From the NCBI GenBank assembly GCA_942492635.1, contig CALOFP010000002.1, positions 1,054,001-1,118,000 on the forward strand: DNA of 64,000 nucleotides, given 5' to 3'. Origin of the DNA: CALOFP01 sp942492635 (GTDB lineage Bacteria; UBP6; UBA1177; CALOFP01). Below the pieces are notes generated by a model. The model was given only the letters and a program-made list of their open reading frames with translations. It was not told the DNA's origin and searched no databases. A program made the position numbers and the translations under genes. Every line of letters starts with the position of its first letter. Within the stretch, counting starts at the first letter, position 1. Positions 50,242 to 59,240 of this stretch are shown piece by piece.

Positions 50242-51104
50242 TGCTTTTAGACCTGTCGAATCCCATGCATCCCGATAATCTTATGGAGCTTTCGTCTCCG
50301 ATAGCAAAAGACTTATATGTAAGGGGAACTCTACAGGTTAGCGATAAGCGATCCGTGGCGATTGTAGGCACTCGCAGACCTACTGTTTACGGGATAGAGA
50401 CGGCGCGTCGTATTACTGAGGCTGCAGTTTCCTCAGGCTACACTGTGGTGAGCGGTCTTGCAAGAGGTATCGATACCGAAGCACACAGAACGGCCTTAAG
50501 ATCAGGAGGCCGTACCATTGCCGTTCTTGGGAACGGAATTGAGCGGATTTATCCCGAGGAGAACCACTGGCTGGCAGATGAGATTTCTCAGAACGGAGCA
50601 GTTATAAGCGAGTTCGATCCCGGTGTTCCACCCCGCAAACAGAATTTTCCTATCCGCAACAGAACGGTTGTTCAACTTTCAGAATCGGTAGTGGTGATTG
50701 AGGCTCCCGAGAAGAGTGGTAGTCTCATCACTGCCGGAATAGCACTCAGCCTGGGAAAAAAGGTGTATGTTGTTCCCGGAAGAATAGGGGATGACAGCTG
50801 TCTCGGTAATCTGGAACTCCTTAAGACTATGAGGGATAATCCCAATCTTCAGCTCATAACATCCTTCGATGAGCCCTTCCTGTCCGGAGGGTGCATCGAC
50901 TATGAAAAAGGTGTGGACCTGGATCTTAATGGAGAAGAAAGAAAGGTGTACGACATCTTGAATCATAATAGAGAAGGATTGATTTTCGATCAAATTGTGG
51001 TAAAAAGCGGCTTCGGAGCAGAAGAGCTTCCTTCGGTTCTTCTCAATCTTGTATTGCGGGATGTGGTAGAGGAAAAACCGGGTAAAATTTTTAAGTTACT
51101 ATAA
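50241..51104 (+). CDS. dprA: DNA processing protein A
   Basis: 287 residues; the ATG shares a base with the ispH stop. DprA loads RecA on incoming single-stranded DNA and is also widespread in non-competent bacteria. The Rossmann-like core is clear: V-A-I-V-G-T-R-R, V-S-G-L-A-R-G-I-D-T-E-A-H, A-V-L-G-N-G-I, F-P-I-R-N-R, G-S-L-I-T-A and V-Y-V-V-P-G. A winged-helix end (about 235-285) is present. The N-terminal SAM-like domain seen in many DprA proteins is absent here, so the protein is short, about 290 residues. Confidence 0.94.
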   Translation: MLLDLSNPMHPDNLMELSSPIAKDLYVRGTLQVSDKRSVAIVGTRRPTVYGIETARRITEAAVSSGYTVVSGLARGIDTEAHRTALRSGGRTIAVLGNGIERIYPEENHWLADEISQNGAVISEFDPGVPPRKQNFPIRNRTVVQLSESVVVIEAPEKSGSLITAGIALSLGKKVYVVPGRIGDDSCLGNLELLKTMRDNPNLQLITSFDEPFLSGGCIDYEKGVDLDLNGEERKVYDILNHNREGLIFDQIVVKSGFGAEELPSVLLNLVLRDVVEEKPGKIFKLL

Positions 51105-51125
51105 ATTGACATATAGGGGACCATA

Positions 51126-53354
51126 ATGAAGCTACTAATCGTTGAGTCACCGACAAAGGCAAAAACACTTACAAAATACCTCAAGGGATTTAAGGTGATT
51201 GCCTCAAACGGACACATTATCGATCTTCCTCCCAGTGAAATCGGAGTCGACCTGGAAAACCAGTTCGAACCCAAATACGTCACCATAAAGGGAAAGGAGA
51301 AAGTTGTTGAGCAGCTCAAAAAAGAGGCTGCTAAAGCCGAAGAGATCTATATCGGGGCCGACCCCGATAGGGAGGGGGAAGCGATAGCCTACCACGTGGC
51401 TTCTCTTTTCGAAAAGGAGTCGAGGCGAGTTCTCTTTCATGAAATAACAAAGAACGGAGTAATCAAGGCTATTGAGAACTTCACCCAGCTTGACGAGTCT
51501 CTCTACCACGCCCAGCAGGCCAGAAGAATTCTCGACAGGATAGTTGGATACAAACTCAGCCCCTTTCTCTGGAGATCTGTAAAGAAGGGACTCAGCGCCG
51601 GTAGAGTTCAGAGTGTAGCGCTCAAACTTATTGTCGAGAGGGAGAGAGCCATAAGGGCTTTCGTTCCGGAAGAGTACTGGAACATTCAGGCACGGTTCAA
51701 ATCCCATGACGGTATCGAACTCGACGCTTCTCTTGAAAAGGTTGACGGCAAGAAGGCGAAAATAGGGAATGGAAAAGAGGCCGACGAGTTGGAGAAGCTG
51801 ATTCTCTCCTCCGGAGTTCTCTCGGTGATTAATGTTGAAAAGAAGAAGAAAAAGGAAAAGCCGCTTCCCCCGTTCAACACATCCAACCTCCAGCAGGAAG
51901 CTTCGAGAAATCATCACTACACAACAGAAAAGATAATGATGATCGCACAGTCGCTCTATGAAGGTAAGGACATAGGAGACGAGGGAACTACAGGTCTCAT
52001 CACCTACATGAGAACCGACTCCTTCAGGATTTCCGACGAAGCGAACGATGCGCTTCGTTCCTTTTTGGAGACAACATACGGCGGCGACTATCTCCACTCG
52101 TCTGTAAGACGCTACGCCAACAAGAAGGGGAAAACCCAGGATGCTCACGAGGCGATACGTCCTACAAGGGTCGATCTGACTCCGGACAAGGTTAAACCGT
52201 TCCTTACAAAAGACGAGTACAACATCTACAATCTCATCTGGAAACGGTTCGTAGCCACACAGATGAGCGACGCCATAATCGATCAGACATCCATCTCCAT
52301 CGGAGACGATGCAGGAAGAGTGCTTTTCAAGAAGAGCGGATCGGTACTCTCCTTCGACGGATACAGAAAAGTGTACAAGCGTTCCTCAAAGGACGAACTC
52401 CTTCCCGATATAAAGGAAGGCACAAAGATGTCCACTGAAAAGGTTGAAAAGTCACAGCACTTCACCAAACCTCCTGCAAGGTTCTCCGAAGGTAGCCTCG
52501 TAAAGGAACTTGAGGAGAAGGGCGTCGGAAGACCTTCCACCTACGCATCGATCATTAAGCAGATTGTCGCCAGAAAATACGTCGAAAGATTGAAAGAGCC
52601 GAGAGGCGCACTTGGATCCACAGAGCTCGGAGAGATCGTAAGCGACACACTCCAGCGCTTCTTCGACAACATCATCAATGTGGATTTCACGGCCGGAATG
52701 GAAGAGTCACTCGACAGAATTGAAGAGGGTAACGAAGGCTGGGTATCCGTTCTTGATAAGTTCTACGGTGAATTTTCAGAGCGACTTGAAAGAAGCCTCG
52801 TGGAGCTCAAGGAAGTGGGAAAACTCAGGGTCTACGCCGAGGAGCCCTGCCCCAAGTGCAAGAGCAAACTTGTACTTCGCTGGTCGAAGAAATCCAACGT
52901 TCCGTTCCTTTCCTGCGAAGCATACCCCGACTGCGATTTCACATCCGACTACGAAAGAAAGGGAAATGAAATCCACATGAAGGAGAGTGCGAGGGAAGAG
53001 CCCGAACTTCTTGATGAAAAATGCGAAAAATGCGGATCTCCGATGGTAATGAAGGAAGGACGTTACGGTAAATTCAAAGCCTGCAGCGGATACCCCAAGT
53101 GCAAGAACATCGTTTCCATCGAAGAGGTCATAGGACCGTGCCCCAAATGCGACGAAGGCAAAGTCGTGAAGAAGAGAAGCAAGAGAGGCAAGGTTTTCTA
53201 CGGCTGCAACCGCTATCCCGAATGCGATTTCGTAAGTTGGTACCAGCCCGTCGAAGGCGCTGTCTGCTCCAAATGCGGAGGCAAATACATCATCGAAAAG
53301 AAAAAGGGAATGGAATGTCAGCTTTGCGGAGAACCCGTAGAAGCTACAGAATAA
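51126..53354 (+). CDS. topA: DNA topoisomerase I
   Basis: 742 residues, 21 bases after dprA, with no strong ribosome site (TAGGGGACC before the ATG). Type IA enzyme relaxing negative supercoils. Toprim start L-L-I-V-E-S-P-T-K-A-K, acidic Toprim triad in G-A-D-P-D-R-E-G-E-A-I, active-site Tyr294 in L-I-T-Y-M-R-T-D-S, and an Arg-rich hinge. The C terminus has four C-x-x-C zinc-finger repeats (for example C-P-K-C, C-E-K-C, C-S-K-C), the last two slightly degenerate. The size is near the typical 700-870. Its 3' end overlaps that of convergent asnA by 11 bases. Confidence 0.97.
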   Translation: MKLLIVESPTKAKTLTKYLKGFKVIASNGHIIDLPPSEIGVDLENQFEPKYVTIKGKEKVVEQLKKEAAKAEEIYIGADPDREGEAIAYHVASLFEKESRRVLFHEITKNGVIKAIENFTQLDESLYHAQQARRILDRIVGYKLSPFLWRSVKKGLSAGRVQSVALKLIVERERAIRAFVPEEYWNIQARFKSHDGIELDASLEKVDGKKAKIGNGKEADELEKLILSSGVLSVINVEKKKKKEKPLPPFNTSNLQQEASRNHHYTTEKIMMIAQSLYEGKDIGDEGTTGLITYMRTDSFRISDEANDALRSFLETTYGGDYLHSSVRRYANKKGKTQDAHEAIRPTRVDLTPDKVKPFLTKDEYNIYNLIWKRFVATQMSDAIIDQTSISIGDDAGRVLFKKSGSVLSFDGYRKVYKRSSKDELLPDIKEGTKMSTEKVEKSQHFTKPPARFSEGSLVKELEEKGVGRPSTYASIIKQIVARKYVERLKEPRGALGSTELGEIVSDTLQRFFDNIINVDFTAGMEESLDRIEEGNEGWVSVLDKFYGEFSERLERSLVELKEVGKLRVYAEEPCPKCKSKLVLRWSKKSNVPFLSCEAYPDCDFTSDYERKGNEIHMKESAREEPELLDEKCEKCGSPMVMKEGRYGKFKACSGYPKCKNIVSIEEVIGPCPKCDEGKVVKKRSKRGKVFYGCNRYPECDFVSWYQPVEGAVCSKCGGKYIIEKKKGMECQLCGEPVEATE

Positions 53355-54381
53355 CGATATTGTTTTCCCTGCATATTTCAACCATCTCATCAGGCCAGAT
53401 ACTGGCCTGAATTTCCCCGATATGAGCCTTTCTTAAAAAAAACATACAAAGTCTGGATTGACCTATCCCGCCGCCTATAGACTGAGGAAACTCTTCATTC
53501 ATGAGTCTCTTATGAAAGTAGAGATTCTTCCTCTCCTCAAGATCCCTTATCTTCAGTTGAGTGACAAGAGCGTGGCGGTCTACCCTGATTCCCATGGAAG
53601 ATATCTCGTAAGCTTTTTTCAGAACAGGGTTCCAGACGATTATGTCGCCGTTCAGGCCCCGGTAACCCCCATCGGAAGGAGTTGTCCAGTCATCGTAATC
53701 CGGAGCTCTGCCGTCATGAGGTTTTCCGTCGGAAAGATCCGCTCCGATGCCCATTATGAAAACGGCACCTTTCTCCTTTGCTATCTCATCCTCACGCTGC
53801 TGGGGAGTGAGCGCCGGATAGCGCCGAAGAAGATCCTCTGCATGGATGAAAGTGATCTCCTCCGGAAGAACAGGTGTTATGGAAGGGTAGTGTTCGTAAA
53901 TGTAGAATTCAGTTCTTTTCATTACCGAATAGATCTGCGTTACGATCTTCTTTAAAAAATCGATATTCCTTTCACCCTCCCGCATAACAACTTCCCAATC
54001 CCACTGATCAACGTAGAGAGAGTGAAGGTTGTCCAGATATTCATCCGGCCGAATTGCATTCATGTCCGTATAGAGACCGTAACCACGAACAATGTCCAGA
54101 TCGGCAAGCATCATTCTCTTCCATTTGGCAAGAGACTGGACGATTTCCAGATCGATTCCCATGCCGGTCGCCTTGAAACTTACCGGTTTTTCCTTTCCGT
54201 TCAAATCGTCGTTTATACCCATGCCGCTTTTCACATAAAGCGGAGCCGTGACGCGTCGAAGCCTAAGTTCCGTCGACAGGTTGAGCTGGAAAAAGTCCTT
54301 AACCTGTTTGATTGCCTTCTCCGTCATTTTTACATCAAGAGCGGATTCGTAACCTTTCGGCAGCACTAAAGTTTTAAGCAT
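53344..54381 (-). CDS. asnA: Aspartate-ammonia ligase
   Basis: 345 residues from the ATG at 54381 (CGGAGG upstream); the frame stays open upstream to 54459 with no site. Makes asparagine from aspartate, ATP and ammonia. Class-II-synthetase fold marks: K-Q-V-K-D-F-F near the N terminus, R-V-T-A-P-L, H-S-L-Y-V-D-Q-W-D-W-E, Y-E-I-S-S-M-G-I-R-V and the terminal G-G-G-I-G-Q-S-R-L-C-M (Arg). Its length matches the E. coli type (330). The last 11 bases overlap topA convergently; both reading frames are intact. Confidence 0.96.
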   Translation of the reverse strand: MLKTLVLPKGYESALDVKMTEKAIKQVKDFFQLNLSTELRLRRVTAPLYVKSGMGINDDLNGKEKPVSFKATGMGIDLEIVQSLAKWKRMMLADLDIVRGYGLYTDMNAIRPDEYLDNLHSLYVDQWDWEVVMREGERNIDFLKKIVTQIYSVMKRTEFYIYEHYPSITPVLPEEITFIHAEDLLRRYPALTPQQREDEIAKEKGAVFIMGIGADLSDGKPHDGRAPDYDDWTTPSDGGYRGLNGDIIVWNPVLKKAYEISSMGIRVDRHALVTQLKIRDLEERKNLYFHKRLMNEEFPQSIGGGIGQSRLCMFFLRKAHIGEIQASIWPDEMVEICRENNIVIL

Positions 54382-54487
54382 CGTTACCTCCGAAAAATAT
54401 TGTTGTCGATTATTAGAAGTCGATACATTGAATCGTGTGAAAAGTTCATGATAGAGCATCCGGTAACGGATATCAACAGCCCCTTCT

Positions 54488-54516
54488 TGACAAGGTTTGG
54501 TGCTCTACATATACTC
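54488..54516 (+). promoter_or_regulatory. Promoter of trmFO
   Basis: TTGACA (54488-54493), 17-base spacer, TATACT (54511-54516), 26 bases before the ATG. This is the strongest sigma-70-like match in the window. Confidence 0.75.
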
Positions 54517-54541
54517 ACGTGAACTTTGAATTGAGGAAAAT

Positions 54542-55855
54542 ATGAAAGTTACCATTCTAGGAGCAGGCCTTGCCGGAACCGAAGCGGCCCTGCAGCTGGC
54601 ATCCCGCGGAGCGGATGTCACACTTGTTGAAACAAAACCGAAACCGCTTAACGATCAGGTTTATCATCTTGAAAACGCCGCGGAACTTGTGTGCAGCAAC
54701 TCCCTGAAATCGGAGGCGCCTTCAACTGCCAGCTACCTTCTGAAAGCGGAAATGAGAGAGATCGGATCGGTGCTTCTTGACGAAGCCGAAACCGTAAAAG
54801 TTCCCGCAGGCGCAAGCCTTGCCGTGGACAGGAATCTTTTTGCAGAAAAAATCGAGAACCTTCTCAATGAAAATGAGAAAATAGAATACATAAAAGGTGT
54901 ATGCGTAGAGAACATCGAATCTCTTAAAAAAGAGTATCCTGCCGATTTCTACATCGTTGCAACAGGTCCGCTTACCGGCGAAGATTTCATGAAATCCATA
55001 TCCGAAAGTCACGGCTACTTCTACGACGCCATAGCGCCGCTCGTAAGTCTGGAGAGCCTGAATCTCGACAAGATGTTCTTCGGATCACGTTACGGAAAAG
55101 GCGATCCCGATTTCCTCAACATTCCGATGAACAAAGATCAGTACTACAACTTCGTAGACGAACTTCTGGGAGCCGAAAAACTTCCGTTCAACGACATGGA
55201 GAAGCCCAAATTCTTCGAAAGATGCATGCCTATAGAAGAACTCGCCAGAAGAGGCCGTGAAACGCTAGCATTCGGCCCTTTTCGTCCCGTAGGCTTCGAA
55301 TATGAAGGAAGACGACCATACGCACTTTTACAGCTCAGAGCCGAAAATAAGGAGCGAACAGCCTTTAACCTCGTCGGATGCCAGAGCCGTATGAGGCAAT
55401 CCGAGCAGAAAAGAGTATTTTCGATGCTTCCCGGAATGGAAAACGCAGAGTTCCTCAGATACGGATCGGTCCACAGGAACAGCTTCATCGACGCGCCCCA
55501 TCTTCTCAGCGAAGACTTCACCCTCAAAGGCCACCCGGACACATACATCGCCGGACAGCTCAGCGGAGTGGAAGGATACGTCGAATCGATCTTTTCAGGA
55601 CTGTTCACAGCACTCCTCATCCGTAGCCGCGAGAAGCGGGCTGCGCTCGAAATCCCCGGACAGAACACAATGATGGGTGGAATTCTTCATAAGCTCAAGG
55701 AAGAAACATCCAACTTCCAGCCCGTCAACGCCAACTTTGCCCTTCTCTCCATCCCTACACGACTCAAAAAGCGTGAGAAGAAAGCATTCTACGTTGAGAA
55801 AGGAATTGAAAATATCAAAGAATATCTTCAAAAGAACGGTGAACTCCTGAAATAG
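54542..55855 (+). CDS. trmFO: Folate-dependent tRNA U54 methyltransferase
   Basis: 437 residues, TTGAGGA upstream. TrmFO (formerly Gid) methylates U54 of tRNA using methylene-THF and FAD, an alternative to SAM-dependent TrmA; its presence is typical of Firmicutes and many diderm anaerobes, rarely gammaproteobacteria. FAD loop G-A-G-L-A-G-T-E-A-A at the N terminus; C-S-N-S-L (catalytic Cys region) near 50; I-V-A-T-G-P-L-T and the G-C-Q-S-R / Y-I-A-G-Q-L-S-G-V-E-G-Y-V-E motifs are all present. The length is usual. Confidence 0.96.
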   Translation: MKVTILGAGLAGTEAALQLASRGADVTLVETKPKPLNDQVYHLENAAELVCSNSLKSEAPSTASYLLKAEMREIGSVLLDEAETVKVPAGASLAVDRNLFAEKIENLLNENEKIEYIKGVCVENIESLKKEYPADFYIVATGPLTGEDFMKSISESHGYFYDAIAPLVSLESLNLDKMFFGSRYGKGDPDFLNIPMNKDQYYNFVDELLGAEKLPFNDMEKPKFFERCMPIEELARRGRETLAFGPFRPVGFEYEGRRPYALLQLRAENKERTAFNLVGCQSRMRQSEQKRVFSMLPGMENAEFLRYGSVHRNSFIDAPHLLSEDFTLKGHPDTYIAGQLSGVEGYVESIFSGLFTALLIRSREKRAALEIPGQNTMMGGILHKLKEETSNFQPVNANFALLSIPTRLKKREKKAFYVEKGIENIKEYLQKNGELLK

Positions 55856-56030
55856 GATCGATTACACAGGTGGTGAGCGCCTCGCTCCTGTGAGAAGAAC
55901 AATCCGGCCCAGATAATGAAATTCAGTTTTATACTCACCGAGAATCAGGACATCATAACATCCTTAGAAAAGTAGCAGGATATGGGCTCTTGTGTGCTCT
56001 CTGCAGTGAAATTTAACCCACTTCGGGTAT

Positions 56031-56345
56031 CAAAAAATATCATCATCGATTTAGTTGCTGGAATGAAGAAATTATTTCTTATGTGATGAAAATAACCGTC
56101 TGACTGACATTAAAAAAATTAATCGGCTCCTGTAAGCCTTTATTTTGGACTCAATACCTATAATTTCTTAAATTCAGCGGTTGGAAAAGCCAGGACTATT
56201 TGTTTCGACTTGATTTTAATAGCTGAATTGTGCCGCTTTTCTGGTTGAGAAGAGTTTTTGCAAATTTCTGAGTATCAAAAATATCAACAGTTCATATAGA
56301 TCGACAGATAACTAATTTTCGGTTCCCATTACAATAGGGGTCGGA
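56031..56345 (+). repeat. Dispersed intergenic repeat, copy C
   Basis: Same order of modules as copy A: ATCAAAAAATATCAT lead-in with ATTTAGTTGCTGGAATG, then GATGAAAATAACCGTC, TTAATCGGCTCC, a T-rich block ending AATTTCTTAAATTCAGCGG, ACTATTTGTT, GTTTTTGCAAATTTCT. It ends with a decayed terminal hairpin CCCATT-acaat-AGGGG (56325-56340). More diverged than A and B. Confidence 0.75.
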
Positions 56346-56380
56346 GTTCTGGTATGAGAAGAAAAAACTCTTCCACTACC

Positions 56381-56404
56381 AAAAAAGGCCGCCCGAAGGC
56401 GGCC
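56381..56404 (-). terminator. Intrinsic terminator of ppdK
   Basis: On the minus strand GGCCGCC-TTCG-GGCGGCC followed by TTTTTT: a perfect 7-bp stem with a stable tetraloop, 24 bases past the ppdK stop. Confidence 0.95.
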
Positions 56405-56428
56405 TGAAGAATTTGAAAGTTACTTCAA

Positions 56429-59224
56429 TTACTTCTTGAAGCGTTTCTCAACTTCTTTGTAGAGTGACTTGATTCCGGACTCGATTGTTCCGTAAGCTTC
56501 CTCTATCTTTGCTTTGATTTCACGTACAACGTCGTTGTTGATTGTTGCCTGTGCGGCAGCAAGACGTGCAATCGGTACACGGTAAGGTGAGCAGCTTACG
56601 TAGTTGAGGCCGACTCTGTGGAAGAAGTCGATTGAGCTTGGATCTCCACCGTGCTCTCCACAAACTCCGAGCTTGATGTTCGGACGAGTCTTTCTTCCCT
56701 TCTTGGCTGCGATCTCAACGAGCTGTCCAACACCGTCTTCGTCGATTGTTGCGAACGGATCTCTGCTGAGGATTCCCTTCTCGCGGTAGATGCGGATGAA
56801 GTTTCCGGCATCGTCACGGCTGAATCCGAAGGTCATCTGTGTAAGGTCGTTTGTTCCGAATGAGAAGAATTCCGCTTCTTCAGCAACTTCGTCAGCTGTG
56901 AGAGCTCCTCTCGGTACCTCGATCATGGTTCCTACCATGTACTCGATCTTGATGCCCTTCTCTTCGAATACCTTCTCGGCTGTTTCGATGATGATATCCT
57001 TCTGGATCTTGAGCTCTTCTCTCTTTCCTACGAGGGGAACCATAACTTCGGGGAATACCTTGATTCCTTCCTTTGTAAGGTCGCATGCAGCTTCGAATAC
57101 GGCTCTTGCCTGCATCTCTGTGATCTCAGGGTATGTATTTCCGAGACGGCAACCACGGTGTCCGAGCATCGGGTTGAACTCGCTGAGGTCTTCAACCTTA
57201 GCCTTAACCTTCTCGAGTGTGAGTCCCATTTCGTCAGCCATGATCTGCTGGTGCTCTTCCTCGTGTGGAAGGAACTCGTGCAGCGGAGGATCAAGAAGAC
57301 GTACTGTTACCGGAAGTCCTTCCATAACCTTGAAGATTCCGTAGAAGTCGTCTCTCTGGTGCTTGATAAGCTTCTCGAGAGCCTTTCTTCTTCCGGCTAC
57401 GTCGTCTGCGAGGATCATTTCGCGAACTGCAAGAATTCTCTCGCCTTCGAAGAACATGTGCTCTGTACGGCAGAGTCCGATACCTTCCGCTCCGAAGTCA
57501 CGTGCAACTTTGCTGTCCTTCGGTGTATCTGCATTTGTACGGATCTTGAGGATTCTTCTTTCGTCAGCCCACTCCATGAGTGTTCCGATCTCTCCTTCGA
57601 ACTTTGGCTCTTTTGAAGGAATCTGTCCGGCGAAAACTTCACCTGTAGATCCGTCGATTGAGAGCCAGTCGCCTTCCTTGATTACCTTGTCGCCGATCTT
57701 AACCAGCTTGTTGCGGTAATCGATTTCGAGTGTTCCGCAACCGGATACGCAGCATTTACCCATTCCACGGGCAACAACAGCAGCGTGGCTTGTCATTCCG
57801 CCGCGAGCTGTAAGGATACCTGCAGCAGCTTCCATTCCGCCTATATCTTCAGGGCTTGTCTCGATTCTTACGAGTAGAACTTTCTTGTCGACACACTGAC
57901 GCTCTGCATCTTCCGCGTTGAATACAACCTGACCGGAAGCTGCACCGGGGCTTGCGGGAAGTCCCTTTGCGAGCATTTCGTGTTTGGACTTCTCTTCCTT
58001 TATGAACTGTGGGTGAAGAAGCTGGTCAAGTGCTTCAGGCTCCACTCGGAGGATAGCCTCGTCTTTGGAGATGAGTCCTTCTTTAACCATCTCAACGGCG
58101 ATACGAACCGCAGCAGCAGCTGTTCTCTTACCGTTACGGGTCTGGAGCATGTAGAGTTTTCTGTTTTCTACTGTGAACTCGATATCCTGCATATCTCTGT
58201 AGTGATTTTCAAGGTTGTGGTAGATCTCAACGAGTTCTTCGTAGATCTCAGGCATGTACTCTTCGAGTGAAGGATAGTTTTCCTTTCTGTCTTCTTCTGT
58301 TACGCCGTTCTCTGAAGCCCACTTTCTTGATCCTGAAAGTGTAACCTGCTGAGGAGTACGGGTTCCGGCAACAACGTCCTCACCCTGTGCGTTGATGAGG
58401 TACTCACCGTAGAAAACCTTCTCACCTGTAGCAGGGTTTCTTGTGAAAGCAACACCTGTCGCACAGTTTTCACCCATGTTACCGAAAACCATAGCCTGTA
58501 CGTTAACAGCTGTTCCCCACTCCGCAGGGATGTGGTTCATCGCTCTGTAACGTATGGCACGGTCGTTCATCCATGATCCGAAAACTGCGTCGATGGATCC
58601 CCAGAGCTGAGCGTGAGGATCTGTCGGGAACTCTCCCTTATCCTGCTTTTTGATAGCTTCCTTGTAACGCTTTACAAGTTCCTTGAGATCATCGGATGTA
58701 AGATCGAGGTCGAGTGTGACGTTCTTCTCTTTCTTGAGGTTGTCGATTTCGTGCTCGAAAACTTCACCGTCCACACCCATAACAACGTTTCCGTACATCT
58801 GGATGAAACGACGGTAGCTGTCCCATGCGAAACGCTCGTCACCGTTCTCGATAAGACCCTGAAGTGTCTCTTCGTTGAGTCCGAGGTTGAGAACCGTGTC
58901 CATCATACCGGGCATACTTACGCGGGATCCGCTACGTACGGAAAGAAGAAGAGGATTCTCCTTGTCTCCGAACTTCTTGCCCATAGAATCTTCGATCTTC
59001 TTGATGTTTTCTTCTACCTGCGCTTTGAGCTCTGCAGGATAGTTTCTGTCGTTCTTATAGTAAACCGTACACATATCTGTAGCGATAGTGAAACCGGCCG
59101 GCACCGGAATGCCGAGGTTGCTCATTTCGGCAAGGTTTGCGCCCTTACCTCCAAGAGTGTTCTTCATGGTTGCGTCACCGTCAGAACCCTCTGGTCCAAA
59201 GAAGTAAACGTACTTTTTCGTCAT
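56429..59224 (-). CDS. ppdK: Pyruvate, phosphate dikinase
   Basis: 931 residues, GGAGGAA upstream. Interconverts pyruvate and PEP with ATP and phosphate (PPi-linked metabolism). The N-terminal ATP-grasp opens K-Y-V-Y-F-F-G and G-G-K-G-A-N-L-A-E-M; S-V-R-S-G-S-R-V-S-M-P-G-M-M-D-T-V is the nucleotide loop; the phosphohistidine lies in G-G-M-T-S-H-A-A-V-V-A-R-G-M-G (His near 480); the PEP barrel holds G-L-C-R-T-E-H-M-F and the C-terminal catalytic Cys in V-S-C-S-P-Y-R-V-P. Somewhat longer than the 874-residue clostridial enzyme. It lies 16 bases downstream of glyS, so likely read with it, and ends in a strong terminator. Confidence 0.97.
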   Translation of the reverse strand: MTKKYVYFFGPEGSDGDATMKNTLGGKGANLAEMSNLGIPVPAGFTIATDMCTVYYKNDRNYPAELKAQVEENIKKIEDSMGKKFGDKENPLLLSVRSGSRVSMPGMMDTVLNLGLNEETLQGLIENGDERFAWDSYRRFIQMYGNVVMGVDGEVFEHEIDNLKKEKNVTLDLDLTSDDLKELVKRYKEAIKKQDKGEFPTDPHAQLWGSIDAVFGSWMNDRAIRYRAMNHIPAEWGTAVNVQAMVFGNMGENCATGVAFTRNPATGEKVFYGEYLINAQGEDVVAGTRTPQQVTLSGSRKWASENGVTEEDRKENYPSLEEYMPEIYEELVEIYHNLENHYRDMQDIEFTVENRKLYMLQTRNGKRTAAAAVRIAVEMVKEGLISKDEAILRVEPEALDQLLHPQFIKEEKSKHEMLAKGLPASPGAASGQVVFNAEDAERQCVDKKVLLVRIETSPEDIGGMEAAAGILTARGGMTSHAAVVARGMGKCCVSGCGTLEIDYRNKLVKIGDKVIKEGDWLSIDGSTGEVFAGQIPSKEPKFEGEIGTLMEWADERRILKIRTNADTPKDSKVARDFGAEGIGLCRTEHMFFEGERILAVREMILADDVAGRRKALEKLIKHQRDDFYGIFKVMEGLPVTVRLLDPPLHEFLPHEEEHQQIMADEMGLTLEKVKAKVEDLSEFNPMLGHRGCRLGNTYPEITEMQARAVFEAACDLTKEGIKVFPEVMVPLVGKREELKIQKDIIIETAEKVFEEKGIKIEYMVGTMIEVPRGALTADEVAEEAEFFSFGTNDLTQMTFGFSRDDAGNFIRIYREKGILSRDPFATIDEDGVGQLVEIAAKKGRKTRPNIKLGVCGEHGGDPSSIDFFHRVGLNYVSCSPYRVPIARLAAAQATINNDVVREIKAKIEEAYGTIESGIKSLYKEVEKRFKK

Positions 59225-59240
59225 GGTGTTTCCTCCTGTG

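Larger units (their letters stand above)
55856..56428. other. Gene-free 0.57-kb stretch between trmFO and ppdK
   Basis: An imperfect CACAGG...GAGCG-CCT-CGCTC...CTGTG hairpin lies just after the trmFO stop (55868-55895) without a T-run, so it is a weak terminator. Copy C of the dispersed repeat fills 56031-56345. The ppdK terminator lies at 56381-56404. No gene is supported. Confidence 0.7.

Noticed and set aside
51204..52148. Minus-strand open frame of about 314 codons
   Set aside because: Antisense to topA; low-complexity Leu/Phe/Val-rich product.
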